Source: Mangrovimicrobium sp048323675 (GTDB lineage: Bacteria > Pseudomonadota > Gammaproteobacteria > Pseudomonadales > Halieaceae). From it: DNA of 64,000 nt. Where the stretch lies: NCBI RefSeq assembly GCF_048323675.1, contig NZ_JBLWFK010000004.1, positions 496,001-560,000 of the forward strand. Direction: 5' to 3'. Positions 33,147 through 42,154 of the stretch are shown piece after piece. A program made the position numbers and the translations under genes. The first letter of the stretch is position 1. Every line of letters begins with the position of its first letter. The notes under the pieces were generated by a model, which worked only from the letters and a program-made list of their open reading frames with translations, made no database searches and was not told the origin of the DNA.

Positions 33147-33494
33147 TCAGAGATCGGTTTCCTGCTGGAACTCCCGCTCAATGCGCTGTTGCAGTTCGTA
33201 GCGACTGCCGGCGCGCTGCTGCTGGGTAGCCCGCAGGCGATCCTGGTAGCGCTGGCGACGGTACTGGGCGACCAGGCCGGGAAATCGCTCCTGCTCGATC
33301 TCGCCGGCGATCAACTGCTCGATGAAGGCGATATCAATCCCCACCCGGTAGGCGATGCGGCTGGGGCGAATCTTGTTGGCGTGAAACAGGGCCACGATAT
33401 GAATCTGCTCCTCGCGACTGTGCTCACAGGGGCGCGAGTAACCGTAGGGCGGCGAGGGCGTGCGATTATCGGTACTGGAATGCTCGGCAGACAT
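33147..33494 (-). CDS. Small helix-turn-helix-like protein
   Basis: A 115-residue soluble protein. Residues about 27-65 (EEQIHIVALFHANKIRPSRIAYRVGI and on) read as a helix-turn-helix of the transposase/resolvase type, followed by a long charged helix rich in Arg and Gln. It lacks any catalytic domain, so it is not itself a recombinase. It lies 45 bases upstream of the membrane-anchored protein on the same strand and may be co-transcribed with it. DNA binding is inference. Confidence 0.55.
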   Translation of the reverse strand: MSAEHSSTDNRTPSPPYGYSRPCEHSREEQIHIVALFHANKIRPSRIAYRVGIDIAFIEQLIAGEIEQERFPGLVAQYRRQRYQDRLRATQQQRAGSRYELQQRIEREFQQETDL

Positions 33495-33607
33495 GGCTGC
33501 ATTATCGACACAAGGCCGCGCTTTTTCCAGTGTGACTGGCGAGCACCGCCCGCCGATGCAATACTACCCGGGGCCAGCGCAACAATTGCGGCAAACGGAG
33601 AGCAGAC

Positions 33608-33871
33608 ATGAAAAAGATACTGACTGTGGCTATCGTACTCGGACTGGCCGCCTGCAGCGCCGAACCCGGCAGCAAGAAATGGTGCGAAGCCAAAGCAGAA
33701 CAGCCGAAAAGCGAATGGAGCGGCTCCGACGCCACCACCTACCTGGCCAACTGCGTCATCGAGGGCAGCGAGGTAGGGTCGGAACGCTGGTGCAAAAAAC
33801 TTGAGGAAAAGCCCAAGGGCGACTGGACGAGCAACGAGGCCGCCAGCTACGCCAAACACTGTGTAATGTAA
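33608..33871 (+). CDS. Small lipoprotein with duplicated DUF3012 unit
   Basis: An 87-residue lipoprotein (lipobox LAAC, Cys16). The mature chain is two tandem copies of the DUF3012 motif: PGSKKWCEAKAEQPKSEW...YLANC and VGSERWCKKLEEKPKGDW...YAKHC. Each has a W-C early and a closing Cys, so two disulphides are likely. Single-copy proteins of this family are usually about 55-60 residues, so the tandem form is unusual. CGGAGAG precedes the ATG. It lies 22 bases before the solute-binding gene; function unknown. Confidence 0.8.
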   Translation: MKKILTVAIVLGLAACSAEPGSKKWCEAKAEQPKSEWSGSDATTYLANCVIEGSEVGSERWCKKLEEKPKGDWTSNEAASYAKHCVM

Positions 33872-33893
33872 TCCCCGGGGAGAGCGACCGTAC

Positions 33894-34703
33894 ATGCTGA
33901 AACTGAATCGACGCACACTGGCGGGCTGGATGCTCGCGGGCCTGATGGCCCTGCCATTCACCGCCACTGCCGGCGAAACCCTGCAGCGGATAACCGACTT
34001 CAAGGTGCTCAAGGTTGGCATGTCCGCCGACCAGCCGCCGATGACCACACTCAACCGCCGCGGCGGAGTCATGGGTTATGACGTCGACCTCGCCCAGGCC
34101 ATGGCCGCAGCGATGCGCGTCCAGCTGGACATCAAACTGATTCCCTTCGGCGACCTGCTCGATGCACTGGAAAAGGGTGAGGTGGACATGGTGATATCCA
34201 ACCTGTCCATTACCCCGGAGCGCGCCGAGCAGGCCTATTTTGCGGGCCCCTACATGATGTCGGGCAAGTCGATTCTCACCACCGACAAGGTCCTGGCGGA
34301 AGCCACCACCAGCGACACCTTCAACACCGGGGACGTGCGACTCGCCGCGGTCAAGAATGGCACCAGCGCGACCTTCGTGACCGAAAACATACCCGAGGCC
34401 ACCCTGATCCTGGTGGACAACACCAACCTCGGCATCCAGAAAGTGCTGAACGGGGACGCCGACGCCATGCTCGCGGACCTTGCAGTGTGCAAGCTCGCCG
34501 TGCTGCGCAACCTCGGCACCGGTCTCGTCACCCTGCCGGAACCGCTGACCCTGGAGCCCATCGGCATCGCCGTCAGCCGCGACGACCCGCAGCTGCAGAA
34601 CCTGGTGGAGAAATACCTCGACTCCTACGCCAAGACCGGCGCGCTGAACAAGCTGCGTGACAAATGGTTCGAAAATGCCGACTGGGTTACCGAGCTGCCC
34701 TGA
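33894..34703 (+). CDS. Periplasmic solute-binding protein (family 3)
   Basis: A 269-residue SBP_bac_3 protein with a signal peptide cut near TATAG. Landmarks are LKVGMSADQPPMTTLN, GVMGYDVDLAQAMAAAM, PFGDLLDALEKGEVDMVISNLSIT and the second-lobe AAVKNGTSATFV. Such proteins bind amino acids or related small solutes for ABC transporters or sensors. No permease or ATPase gene is next to it, so it may serve a distant transporter. The stop is followed immediately by the glycerophosphodiesterase start. Confidence 0.88.
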   Translation: MLKLNRRTLAGWMLAGLMALPFTATAGETLQRITDFKVLKVGMSADQPPMTTLNRRGGVMGYDVDLAQAMAAAMRVQLDIKLIPFGDLLDALEKGEVDMVISNLSITPERAEQAYFAGPYMMSGKSILTTDKVLAEATTSDTFNTGDVRLAAVKNGTSATFVTENIPEATLILVDNTNLGIQKVLNGDADAMLADLAVCKLAVLRNLGTGLVTLPEPLTLEPIGIAVSRDDPQLQNLVEKYLDSYAKTGALNKLRDKWFENADWVTELP

Positions 34704-35726
34704 TTGCCCGTTCCCCGCTGGCTGCTCGCGCTCGCTCTGCTCGCCGTGAGCACTGGCATTCATAGCGGGCCGCTGGTCATCGCCCATCGCGGTGCCAGCG
34801 GCTACCTGCCGGAACACAGCCTGGAAGCGAAGGCGCTGGCCCACGCCATGGGCGCGGATTTCCTGGAGCAGGATGTCGTGCTCAGCCGCGACGGTGTCCC
34901 GGTCATCCTCCACGACATCCACCTGGAGTCCACCACCGACGTCGAGCAGCGCTTTCCGCAGCGGGCGCGCGAGGACGGCCGCTTCTATGCGCTGGATTTC
35001 GATCTCGCCGAGCTGCGCAGCCTGCGGCTGCACGAACGCAGTCATCGCGACGCCGATGGCCGGGAGCGCGCCTACTACCCCGGCCGCTTTCCCCTCGGCC
35101 AGGGCAGCTTCCGCCTGCCCACCCTGCGCGAGGAGATTGAACTCATCGATGGCCTGAACCGCTCCACCGGGCGCCCGGCAGGCCTGTATATCGAGCTCAA
35201 GTCTCCCAACTGGCACACCGCCCAGGGCTACGATATCGCCACCGCGGTGATTGCCGTGCTCGAGGAGACCGGCTACGCGGACCGCTCGCAGCAGGTCTTC
35301 CTGCAGTGCTTTGACGACCTCACCCTGCGCCGGCTGCGCGAGGAGTTCAGGACACCCCTGCCCCTCATCCAGTTGATCGGCGAGAACAGCTGGGGCGAGG
35401 ACAGCAAGGTCGACTACAGCTGGCTGCAGACCGACGCCGGGCTCGCCTATATCGCCGGCTACGCCGACGGGATCGGCCCCTGGATTCCCCAGGTGGTCGC
35501 AGTGCACGATGACGGGCTTCTCACCCCCACCGGCCTCGCAGCGCGCGCCCACCAGCACGACCTGCAGGTGCACCCCTACACCCTGCGTGCGGACGACCTG
35601 CCAGCGGGGGTCAGCGACCTCGGCAGCCTGCACCGGGCCCTGTTCACGGAGGCCGGGGTCGACGGCCTGTTCAGTGACTTTCCCGACCTCACGGTGGCCT
35701 TCCTGCGCGGCGCCGCGCAGCAGTAA
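34704..35726 (+). CDS. glpQ: Periplasmic glycerophosphodiester phosphodiesterase
   Basis: A 340-residue GDPD-family enzyme with a signal peptide (to about residue 20). The catalytic signature is complete: IAHRGASGYLPEHS, then GADFLEQDVVLSRDG, VILHD, and GLYIELKSPN. This periplasmic type hydrolyses lipid head-group phosphodiesters to glycerol 3-phosphate and an alcohol. The start is a TTG directly after the preceding TGA, without a strong ribosome site, so it relies on coupling. Length matches E. coli GlpQ. Confidence 0.88.
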   Translation: MPVPRWLLALALLAVSTGIHSGPLVIAHRGASGYLPEHSLEAKALAHAMGADFLEQDVVLSRDGVPVILHDIHLESTTDVEQRFPQRAREDGRFYALDFDLAELRSLRLHERSHRDADGRERAYYPGRFPLGQGSFRLPTLREEIELIDGLNRSTGRPAGLYIELKSPNWHTAQGYDIATAVIAVLEETGYADRSQQVFLQCFDDLTLRRLREEFRTPLPLIQLIGENSWGEDSKVDYSWLQTDAGLAYIAGYADGIGPWIPQVVAVHDDGLLTPTGLAARAHQHDLQVHPYTLRADDLPAGVSDLGSLHRALFTEAGVDGLFSDFPDLTVAFLRGAAQQ

Positions 35727-35845
35727 TCTGCGGCAATCCTGCCGCTTCCCGGGTACTGGCACTGGCACTGCCCGCTGGAACAGGGCATCATTTCACCCCT
35801 GAGCAATGCCGCCCCCACCTCCCTGAACAAGACTCTGGAACACCC

Positions 35846-37294
35846 GTGACACCCAAGGTAAACCGACGCACCAAAATCGTGGCCACCATCGGCCCGGGCA
35901 GTGAATCCGAGGACATGATCGGCCGGCTGATCAACGCCGGCGTCAATGTCTTCCGCCTGAACTTCAGCCACGGTACGGCGGAGCAGCACGCCACGGTGGC
36001 CCGGCGCATCCGCCGCCAGTCCGCCGCGGCAGGCCGCTATGTGGGCATTCTCGCCGACCTGCAGGGACCCAAGATCCGCATCGCCGGATTCCGCGACGGC
36101 GCCATCAACCTGTCGCCCGGCGACCGCTTTGCCCTCGACCTCAGCCTCGGCAAGGACGCGGGGGATATCCGCGCGGTGGGCGTCGACTATCCCGAACTGT
36201 GCGAGCACGTGGGGCCGGGGGATACGCTGCTGCTGGACGATGGCCGGCTGCGCCTGACCGTGGACGCGGTAAGCTCCCCGGTGGTGGAATGCACGGTGCT
36301 GATCGGCGGTCGCCTGAGCTCGCGCAAGGGTATCAACCGTCTCGGCGGCGGCCTCGCGGCCCCGGCGCTGACCGCCAAGGACATGGCGGATATCGACGAC
36401 CTGACCCAGGTGGCCCCGGATTTTGTCGCGGTTTCCTTTGTGTCCAGCGCCGAGGATATCCACCAGACCCGCCAGCTGCTGCAGAACGCCAACCTCAACC
36501 CGGCGATCATCGCCAAGATCGAGCGCGCCGAGGTGGTAGCCGACGAGGAACTGCTCAACGGCATTATCGAGGCCTCCATGGGCATCATGGTCGCCCGCGG
36601 CGACCTCGGCGTGGAAGTGGGCGACGCCCAGTTGATCGGTATCCAGAAATCGCTGATCGCACGGGCGCGCAAGATGGACCGGGTGGTGATTACCGCCACC
36701 CAGATGATGGAATCCATGATCGACAGCCCGATGCCCACCCGCGCGGAGGTGTTCGACGTCGCCAACGCGGTACTCGACGGCACCGACGCGGTGATGTTGT
36801 CGGCCGAGACCGCCGTGGGCAAGTACCCGGTGGAAGTGGTGACGGCGATGGCCGACGCCGCACTGGGGGCGGAGGTACAGGCGGTGGCGCGCACCTCGCG
36901 CTATCGCATCGACCGGCAGTTCAGCACTGCCCAGGAAACCATCGCCATGTCAGCCATCTACGCGGCCAACCACTACCCCAACGTCCGCGGCATCGCCAGC
37001 CTTACCGAGTCGGGCAATACCCCGCTGCGGATGTCGCGCCTGAGTTCCGGCCTGCCCATTTTCGGCCTCAGCAACAACGCAGAGACGCTGCAGCGCCTCT
37101 GCCTGTGCCGCGGCGTCGTCCCCCTGTACTTCGACGCCAGCGCGTTTGAGGAAGAGGAAGTCGAAGCCCGCGCCATCGAGTTTCTCAAGGACGGCAATTA
37201 CCTGCTCAAGGGGGATTCCATCCTGCTGACCAAGGGGACCGTGATGGGCCGCGCCGGCTCCACCAATATCATGAAAATCCTGCCGGTCAGCTGA
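35846..37294 (+). CDS. pyk: Pyruvate kinase
   Basis: A 482-residue glycolytic enzyme converting phosphoenolpyruvate and ADP to pyruvate and ATP. Landmarks are KIVATIGPGSES, VFRLNFSHGT, ILADLQGPKIRIAGF, the catalytic-site IMVARGDLGVEVG, and VVITATQMMESMIDSPMPTRAEV with AVMLSAETAVGKYP. It starts with GTG. Its TGA overlaps the glucokinase ATG by one base, so the two glycolytic genes are coupled. Confidence 0.96.
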   Translation: MTPKVNRRTKIVATIGPGSESEDMIGRLINAGVNVFRLNFSHGTAEQHATVARRIRRQSAAAGRYVGILADLQGPKIRIAGFRDGAINLSPGDRFALDLSLGKDAGDIRAVGVDYPELCEHVGPGDTLLLDDGRLRLTVDAVSSPVVECTVLIGGRLSSRKGINRLGGGLAAPALTAKDMADIDDLTQVAPDFVAVSFVSSAEDIHQTRQLLQNANLNPAIIAKIERAEVVADEELLNGIIEASMGIMVARGDLGVEVGDAQLIGIQKSLIARARKMDRVVITATQMMESMIDSPMPTRAEVFDVANAVLDGTDAVMLSAETAVGKYPVEVVTAMADAALGAEVQAVARTSRYRIDRQFSTAQETIAMSAIYAANHYPNVRGIASLTESGNTPLRMSRLSSGLPIFGLSNNAETLQRLCLCRGVVPLYFDASAFEEEEVEARAIEFLKDGNYLLKGDSILLTKGTVMGRAGSTNIMKILPVS

Positions 37295-38253
37295 TGGGCG
37301 ACCGCGGCACGGAAATCCGGCTGGTTGCCGATATCGGCGGTACCAACACGCGTATCGCCCTGTTTGACACGCAGACGGGGGAGTTTCGCGGGCTGCAGGA
37401 ATTTCTCAACCGGGACTTTGCCGGCCTCGGCGAGGCTATCGAGGCCTGGCTCGCCACCCTCGATGAAACCCCGCCGGACCGCGCCTGCATCGCCGCGGCA
37501 GCCTACCAGTCCGGCGATCACCTGCGCATGGTCAACTGCAACTGGTCGTTTTCCCGTCGGCAGCTGCAGGAACGCTTCGGCTGGCGCAGCGCCGGCTGGC
37601 TCAACGACTTCGAGGCCAATGCCCACGCCCTGCCCTGGCTCGGCGCGGAGAATTCCCAGCCGCTGCAGGCGGGTAATACGGCCAATCCCGGCAGGCTCGC
37701 CGTGGTCGGTCCCGGCACCGGTTTTGGCGGCGCCAGCCTGCTGCAGGCTGGCGGCCGGGCGGTTGCCTGCAGCGCGGAACCCGGCCACATGGGGCTGTCA
37801 CCAGCCAGCGACCTGGAACTGGCGGTGTTCGAATACCTGCTGCGCGACCACCCGGACATCTTCGTCGAATTACTGGTCTCGGGCCCGGGACTGTGCCGGC
37901 TCCACCAGGCGCTCTGCGCCCTGGAAGGACTGCCGGCGGAACCCCTGCAACCGGCCGACATCAGTACCCGCGCGCTTCAGGGCAGTGACCCGAGCTGCAG
38001 CAGGGCCCTGGGACTGTTTTGCAGCCTGTTCGGCTCCGCCTGCGGCGACTTTATCCTCGCCAGCGGCGCCTGGGGCGGACTCTATATCGCCGGGGGAATT
38101 TCCCTGAAAATCATGGACTTCCTGCAGCAGAGCGAGTTCCTCCCGCGCTTGCGCGCCAAGGGCGCCATGGGCGAGCACCTCGCCGGGGTGCCGGTGTGGA
38201 TGATCACTGCGAGCCACCCCGGCCTCATCGGTGCCGCTCACGCACCGATTTGA
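37294..38253 (+). CDS. glk: Glucokinase
   Basis: A 319-residue ROK-unrelated, E. coli-type glucokinase that phosphorylates glucose with ATP. The phosphate-1 motif ADIGGTNTRIALFD opens the protein. The glucose site (LNDFEANAHALPWL), GPGTGFGGASLL and EPGHMGLSPAS follow, and ASGAWGGLYIAGGIS comes late. Start ATG overlaps the pyk stop (TGATG). Together the pair marks a small glycolytic operon. Confidence 0.95.
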   Translation: MGDRGTEIRLVADIGGTNTRIALFDTQTGEFRGLQEFLNRDFAGLGEAIEAWLATLDETPPDRACIAAAAYQSGDHLRMVNCNWSFSRRQLQERFGWRSAGWLNDFEANAHALPWLGAENSQPLQAGNTANPGRLAVVGPGTGFGGASLLQAGGRAVACSAEPGHMGLSPASDLELAVFEYLLRDHPDIFVELLVSGPGLCRLHQALCALEGLPAEPLQPADISTRALQGSDPSCSRALGLFCSLFGSACGDFILASGAWGGLYIAGGISLKIMDFLQQSEFLPRLRAKGAMGEHLAGVPVWMITASHPGLIGAAHAPI

Positions 38254-38493
38254 GCCGTTTTTGCGGTTTTTCCTGCACTAAAAACTGGCTAAAAATTCCG
38301 CATTATTCCCAAATAATATTTTTTTCGGGATACGGCCTATTTCCCCACCAAGTGATACACTCAAAGATGTCGAGGGTTTTTCTTCGGCAGGATTTGGTAT
38401 GCGCTCGAAGTTCCGCTGAGGTCCTTTGCACGTCTCCAAGTACTTTATTGGCAGTTCCCCGCACGGGGCGTTTCATCTAGACAGGTAATATGT
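38254..38493 (+). promoter_or_regulatory. Long leader of the cold-shock gene
   Basis: The 240 bases before the csp gene hold no reading frame of note. They begin AT-rich (38260-38330, including AATAATATTTTTTT) and then turn GC-mixed. Cold-shock genes often have long structured leaders that control mRNA stability and translation, so this is probably promoter plus leader. The exact start of transcription is not clear. AGG stands 9 bases before the ATG. Confidence 0.5.
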
Positions 38494-38700
38494 ATGTCCA
38501 CCACCACTGGCACCGTTAAATGGTTTAACGAAAGTAAGGGCTTTGGTTTTATCGCTCGCGAAGACGGCCCGGACGTCTTCGTTCATTTCAGCGCCATCCA
38601 GGGCGACGGCTTTCGTACACTTGCTGACGGGCAAAAAGTCCAGTTTGAAGTGACCGAGGGCCAGAAAGGTCCTCAAGCGGCAAACGTTGTAGCGCTGTAA
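38494..38700 (+). CDS. CspA-family cold-shock protein
   Basis: A 68-residue single cold-shock domain that binds single-stranded RNA and DNA. RNP1 is KGFGFIAR and RNP2 is VFVHFSAI, with the usual opening GTVKWFNESKG. Length equals the family norm. It is transcribed alone, with a long leader and a strong terminator. Whether it is cold-induced cannot be told from sequence. Confidence 0.96.
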   Translation: MSTTTGTVKWFNESKGFGFIAREDGPDVFVHFSAIQGDGFRTLADGQKVQFEVTEGQKGPQAANVVAL

Positions 38701-38711
38701 CAGCACCCAAT

Positions 38712-38740
38712 AAAAAAGGAGCTTTCAAAGCTCCTTTTTT
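38712..38740. terminator. Bidirectional rho-independent terminator
   Basis: AAAAAAGGAGCTT / AAGCTCCTTTTTT forms a perfect stem with a short TCA-centred loop, flanked by A6 and T6. It serves the cold-shock gene and can stop minus-strand transcripts of the TonB operon, which ends at 38794. Confidence 0.9.
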
Positions 38741-38793
38741 ATTTCTATTGCTGTAAAGGGAAGAGCCAGTCATCACACCGGCTCTGGCCAGGT

Positions 38794-40155
38794 TCAGCCC
38801 TCTGCAAGGCTGCGCTGACGCTCCAGTTCGGAATCCATAAACTTGATCCACTGGCTCGCATATTCCTGGGACCGCTTGTCCTTGGCGGCAGCCTGGAATG
38901 CATCGCGCGCTTTCGCGTACTGCTTGGTATTGAAGTAAGCCATACCGAGCACCAGTCGAGCCGTATCGGGGCGGCGTACACCTCCGCGTGACAGGCCCTT
39001 GTTGATCGCGTCAATCGCCTTCTCATTCTGGTCGCCGTCGAGGTAGATATTACCCAGTCGGGCGTACAGTTCACCGGAATCGGACTTGGCCGCGGCCTTT
39101 TCCATCGCCGGGATGGATTTGTCCACTTCCTGTGCCTGGCGCCAGGCGCCACCGGTGATTTCCCAGTTCTTCGAGGTGTCCTCGATGGAGCCGTCCTTGA
39201 GGCCCTTGTCCATGACTTTGGCCGCGTAGTAGGGAAGCTCGCCGTTCAGGTAGAGGTAGGCCATGGTGACCTGCTCGGTCCCCTTGTCCAGCACGCCCTG
39301 CACATAGGCGGTATCCATCGCCGCCAGCTGCTCTTTCTCCTTCTTCTGCTCGCCGTACATGTGCGACAGCTGTACCCAGTAATCCTTCTTCGGGTAGTAG
39401 GTCAGCAGAATTTCGAGCATCGCCACGGTATTCTTGACGTCGTTTTTCTCGAAGTAGAGGAAACGCGCCAGGTTGTACCACTGCTCCTTGGCCGGCTTGC
39501 GCTCGGCAGCGGGCTTGTCGGCCTGCCGCTGGTTGTGCATGCTGATCGCCTTTTCGACATTGCTCAGGGCCTTGTCGTAGTCTTTCAGCTGGTAGTAACC
39601 CTGGGCGAGCAGTACATAGGCGTCCGGATTCGGGGAGTCGGTCATCTTGAACCATTCGTTCAAGGCATTGATACCCTTCTGCCACTGCTCCTGCACGAAA
39701 TACAGCTGTGCCACGGTGAAGCGGGTATTGATCTCCATCGCCAGCGGGATGTCCGGCTGCGCAATGACCCTCTCGTAAGCTTTCAGGGCATTGGCGTAGT
39801 CACCGCGCTCGTAATAAATGAACGCGTACATGTTCCAGACGTTGGCAAGTTCATAGCTGTTCAGCTCGTTCTTGCCGCCGGCGCCGATCAGTTCGTCGAG
39901 CAGCTTCTGGGCAGTTTTCATGTCCTTGGCTTCGGCCGCAACCTGGGCCTCGGACAGTTTTTCATAGACCTTGGCCCGCAGTGCCGGAGTACGGCGGGTT
40001 TCACGCTGGTCGGGCTGTTTGTCCTGTGCCATTACCGTTGACAGGGCGGAGAAGCCCATGTCGCTTTGCAGCTGGGTAACGGCAACCTGGGCGACCAGCA
40101 CCGGGAGCGCGAACAACGCGGCGCGACTCCAGGTTTTTGGATGCAACAATTTCAT
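38794..40155 (-). CDS. TPR protein of the TonB operon
   Basis: A 453-residue exported protein with a signal peptide (ALFALPVLVAQVAVTQ) and about nine tetratricopeptide-like helix pairs through its length (YERGDYANALKAYERVI, AQGYYQLKDYDKALSNVEKAI and others). It is the last gene of the operon, 15 bases after tonB. In Vibrio-type TonB2 loci a TPR protein stands in the same place. It probably helps the complex in the periplasm; the partner is unknown. Confidence 0.88.
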   Translation of the reverse strand: MKLLHPKTWSRAALFALPVLVAQVAVTQLQSDMGFSALSTVMAQDKQPDQRETRRTPALRAKVYEKLSEAQVAAEAKDMKTAQKLLDELIGAGGKNELNSYELANVWNMYAFIYYERGDYANALKAYERVIAQPDIPLAMEINTRFTVAQLYFVQEQWQKGINALNEWFKMTDSPNPDAYVLLAQGYYQLKDYDKALSNVEKAISMHNQRQADKPAAERKPAKEQWYNLARFLYFEKNDVKNTVAMLEILLTYYPKKDYWVQLSHMYGEQKKEKEQLAAMDTAYVQGVLDKGTEQVTMAYLYLNGELPYYAAKVMDKGLKDGSIEDTSKNWEITGGAWRQAQEVDKSIPAMEKAAAKSDSGELYARLGNIYLDGDQNEKAIDAINKGLSRGGVRRPDTARLVLGMAYFNTKQYAKARDAFQAAAKDKRSQEYASQWIKFMDSELERQRSLAEG

Positions 40156-40170
40156 ATCACTTACGCCTCG

Positions 40171-40773
40171 TTACTCTTCCAGCTCATAGGTGAACTTGTT
40201 CTGTACACCGGGCACTTCGATCGCCTGGCCGTCCATCACACGGGGCTTGTACTTGAACTTCATCGCCGCACTAACCGACGCCTTCTCGAACACGCCAGAG
40301 GGCTGGCAGTCGACCGGCTGGGGATCGCGGATCGCACCCGAGGTGGTCACGGTGTATTCGACGATGCAGTAGCCGGTGATGCCGCGGGTCTGGGCCCGGC
40401 GCGGATAGATCGGCGCGACCTTCACGATCGGCAGGTATTCGCCATCGGTACCGACACCACCGCTGACATCGACATTCACATCGACCTTGGCGGTCGGCGC
40501 AGTGTTAACAATGTCGATATCCACGTCCATGTCGAGCTCCGGGGTTTCCATTTCCGGCGGCGGTTCTTCGGGATCCTCGACCTTGTCGGGCTTCTTGACT
40601 TCCCGCTGGGTCTCGATCTCCTTGTCCTGGCGCACGATCTCGGCAACCTTGGTCGCCTTGACGTCGGGGTTTTCGAAGTTGCGGTCGATCAGTTTGTACA
40701 TGATCACAAACAGACCGAGCGCGGTGGGAACGGCGAGCAGAATCGCCACAATCATTCTTACAGACTTACCCAT
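40171..40773 (-). CDS. tonB: TonB energy transducer
   Basis: A 200-residue TonB with one N-terminal membrane helix (VRMIVAILLAVPTALGLFVIMY). A short acidic/Pro middle (EEPPPEMETPELDMDVDI) replaces the long Pro-rich rod of E. coli TonB. The C-terminal domain contains PIYPRRAQTRGITGYCIVEYTV and a final YKPRVMDGQAIEVPGVQNKF. It transmits ExbB/ExbD energy to outer-membrane receptors such as the three in this window. The short linker is typical of the TonB2 group. Six bases separate it from exbD. Confidence 0.92.
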   Translation of the reverse strand: MGKSVRMIVAILLAVPTALGLFVIMYKLIDRNFENPDVKATKVAEIVRQDKEIETQREVKKPDKVEDPEEPPPEMETPELDMDVDIDIVNTAPTAKVDVNVDVSGGVGTDGEYLPIVKVAPIYPRRAQTRGITGYCIVEYTVTTSGAIRDPQPVDCQPSGVFEKASVSAAMKFKYKPRVMDGQAIEVPGVQNKFTYELEE

Positions 40774-40779
40774 TTCTAC

Positions 40780-41208
40780 TTACCCCGCCTCTTCCGTAGA
40801 TGCACACAGAGGCGAGCCTTCCATCAACGGCTTCAATATCGTGAACAATTTGCTTACTACGCCGGTCGGTGAATCGACGTCCGCCTGGATCACGAAGTTG
40901 GCCTTCGGCGACTCCTTCTTGGCCGCTTCCGCCAGGCGGCGGGCGTTGTCCAGGGATATCTCCTTCTTGTCGTAGTAGATATCGCCGAGCGCAGTTACCG
41001 CGAAGATAATCGTGCCGCGCTCACAGGCGCCGGTCGAAACCGCTTCGGTCTTGGTGATCTCGACACCGGGTTCTTTCACAAAGGAAGACGTTACGATAAA
41101 GAAGATGAGCATAATGAAGACCACATCCAGCATCGGGGTCAGGTCGATTTCACCCTCCCCGCCACCCTGGGCTGCGGCTCCGCCACCGGAACTCCCACGC
41201 CTACTCAC
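40780..41208 (-). CDS. exbD: ExbD-type biopolymer transporter (second)
   Basis: A 142-residue ExbD/TolR protein. After a Gly-rich start, EIDLTPMLDVVFIMLIFFIVTSSFVKEPGVEI gives the membrane helix with the essential Asp (shown here in parts: DLTPMLDVVF and FFIVTSSF). The periplasmic domain follows. It overlaps the first exbD by four bases (ATGA) and precedes tonB. Two different ExbD proteins in one operon suggest a mixed ExbD dimer. Confidence 0.92.
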   Translation of the reverse strand: MSRRGSSGGGAAAQGGGEGEIDLTPMLDVVFIMLIFFIVTSSFVKEPGVEITKTEAVSTGACERGTIIFAVTALGDIYYDKKEISLDNARRLAEAAKKESPKANFVIQADVDSPTGVVSKLFTILKPLMEGSPLCASTEEAG

Positions 41209-41612
41209 TTCTTCGCCTCCTCTGGCCAGTTCACAGCTATCACCCCAGCTTCTCGGGCGGCGTCACCTACTTCGATCAGTGTCCTGGAAGTAGCACCGGG
41301 CTCGGTTTTCACCACAAAGGCCTGTTCGGGATCGGACGCCAGCAGTTTCGCAACGTTGGCGCGCACCGCCCGGATATCGATCCGGCGGTTCTCCATCCAG
41401 ATCTGGTCGTCACCGGTGATGGTGACCACGATACTTGTCGCATCTGACGGATCCGCCTGGGATTTATCAGGCCGGTTGACTTCGATACCGGCTTCCTTGA
41501 GGAAGGAAGCGACGACGATAAAGAAGATCAGCATGATAAAGACCACGTCGAGCATCGGCGTCAGGTCGATCTCTGCCTGGTCGGCATCCGCATTTTTGTT
41601 TCGTTTACGCAT
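41205..41612 (-). CDS. exbD: ExbD-type biopolymer transporter (first)
   Basis: A 135-residue ExbD with EIDLTPMLDVVFIMLIFF near residues 15-32 including the conserved Asp, and a compact periplasmic domain (IVVTITGDDQIWMENRRIDI). It starts 11 bases after the short exbB. It differs clearly from the second ExbD outside the membrane segment, so this is an old duplication, not a recent one. Confidence 0.92.
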   Translation of the reverse strand: MRKRNKNADADQAEIDLTPMLDVVFIMLIFFIVVASFLKEAGIEVNRPDKSQADPSDATSIVVTITGDDQIWMENRRIDIRAVRANVAKLLASDPEQAFVVKTEPGATSRTLIEVGDAAREAGVIAVNWPEEAKK

Positions 41613-41623
41613 TAACTACGCTC

Positions 41624-42151
41624 TCAATGATCTGTTGTCAGGTTGTCCTGCAAGAATTCACTTTCGCGCTGGGCAATCCTGGTCACGTAGGTGTTGCCGA
41701 ATACTCCGGACAACGCTGCCACCATGCCGGCCATGGTGGGGATGGTGGCCTGTTGCACACCACCCGCCATGGACTTGGCGTCGCCGCCGCCGGTCACAGC
41801 CATCACGTTGAAGACCTCGATCATCCCGGTCACCGTACCCAGCAGACCGAGCAGCGGACAGAGCGCCACCAGGGTCTTGATCACCGGGAGGTACTGGCTG
41901 ATCTGCATCCGGCACTCGGAAATCAGCTTGTCGCGAACCTGGTGGGCATTCCAGGACTTGCGCTCGGGGCGGCTTTCCCAGGCAGTAATCGCCTTGGCCA
42001 CATCCGACTTCCAGCCCATCTTGAAATAGCAGATTCGCTCGAAGATCAACATCCACATGACGAAGAGCAGGGCGGCAATAAGCCACAGCACGTCGCCGCC
42101 CTTGTCCATGAAGCCCATGATGGCTTCATACAAACCTCCTAATCCGACCAT
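41624..42151 (-). CDS. exbB: ExbB/TolQ-type proton-channel protein
   Basis: A 175-residue MotA/TolQ/ExbB protein with three membrane helices. The N-terminal one is DVLWLIAALLFVMWMLIFERI, and the conserved pair is ISQYLPVIKTLVALCPLLGLLGTVTG and QQATIPTMAGMVAALSGVFG (landmarks LLGLLGTVTGMIEVF and ATIPTMAGM). It forms the ExbB core with the two ExbD proteins. It starts 3 bases after the ttpC-like gene. Confidence 0.93.
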   Translation of the reverse strand: MVGLGGLYEAIMGFMDKGGDVLWLIAALLFVMWMLIFERICYFKMGWKSDVAKAITAWESRPERKSWNAHQVRDKLISECRMQISQYLPVIKTLVALCPLLGLLGTVTGMIEVFNVMAVTGGGDAKSMAGGVQQATIPTMAGMVAALSGVFGNTYVTRIAQRESEFLQDNLTTDH

Positions 42152-42154
42152 GTC

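Noticed and set aside
33147..33494. Resolvase or transposase
   Set aside because: Only an HTH-like segment is present; no catalytic domain, and no inverted repeats frame it.
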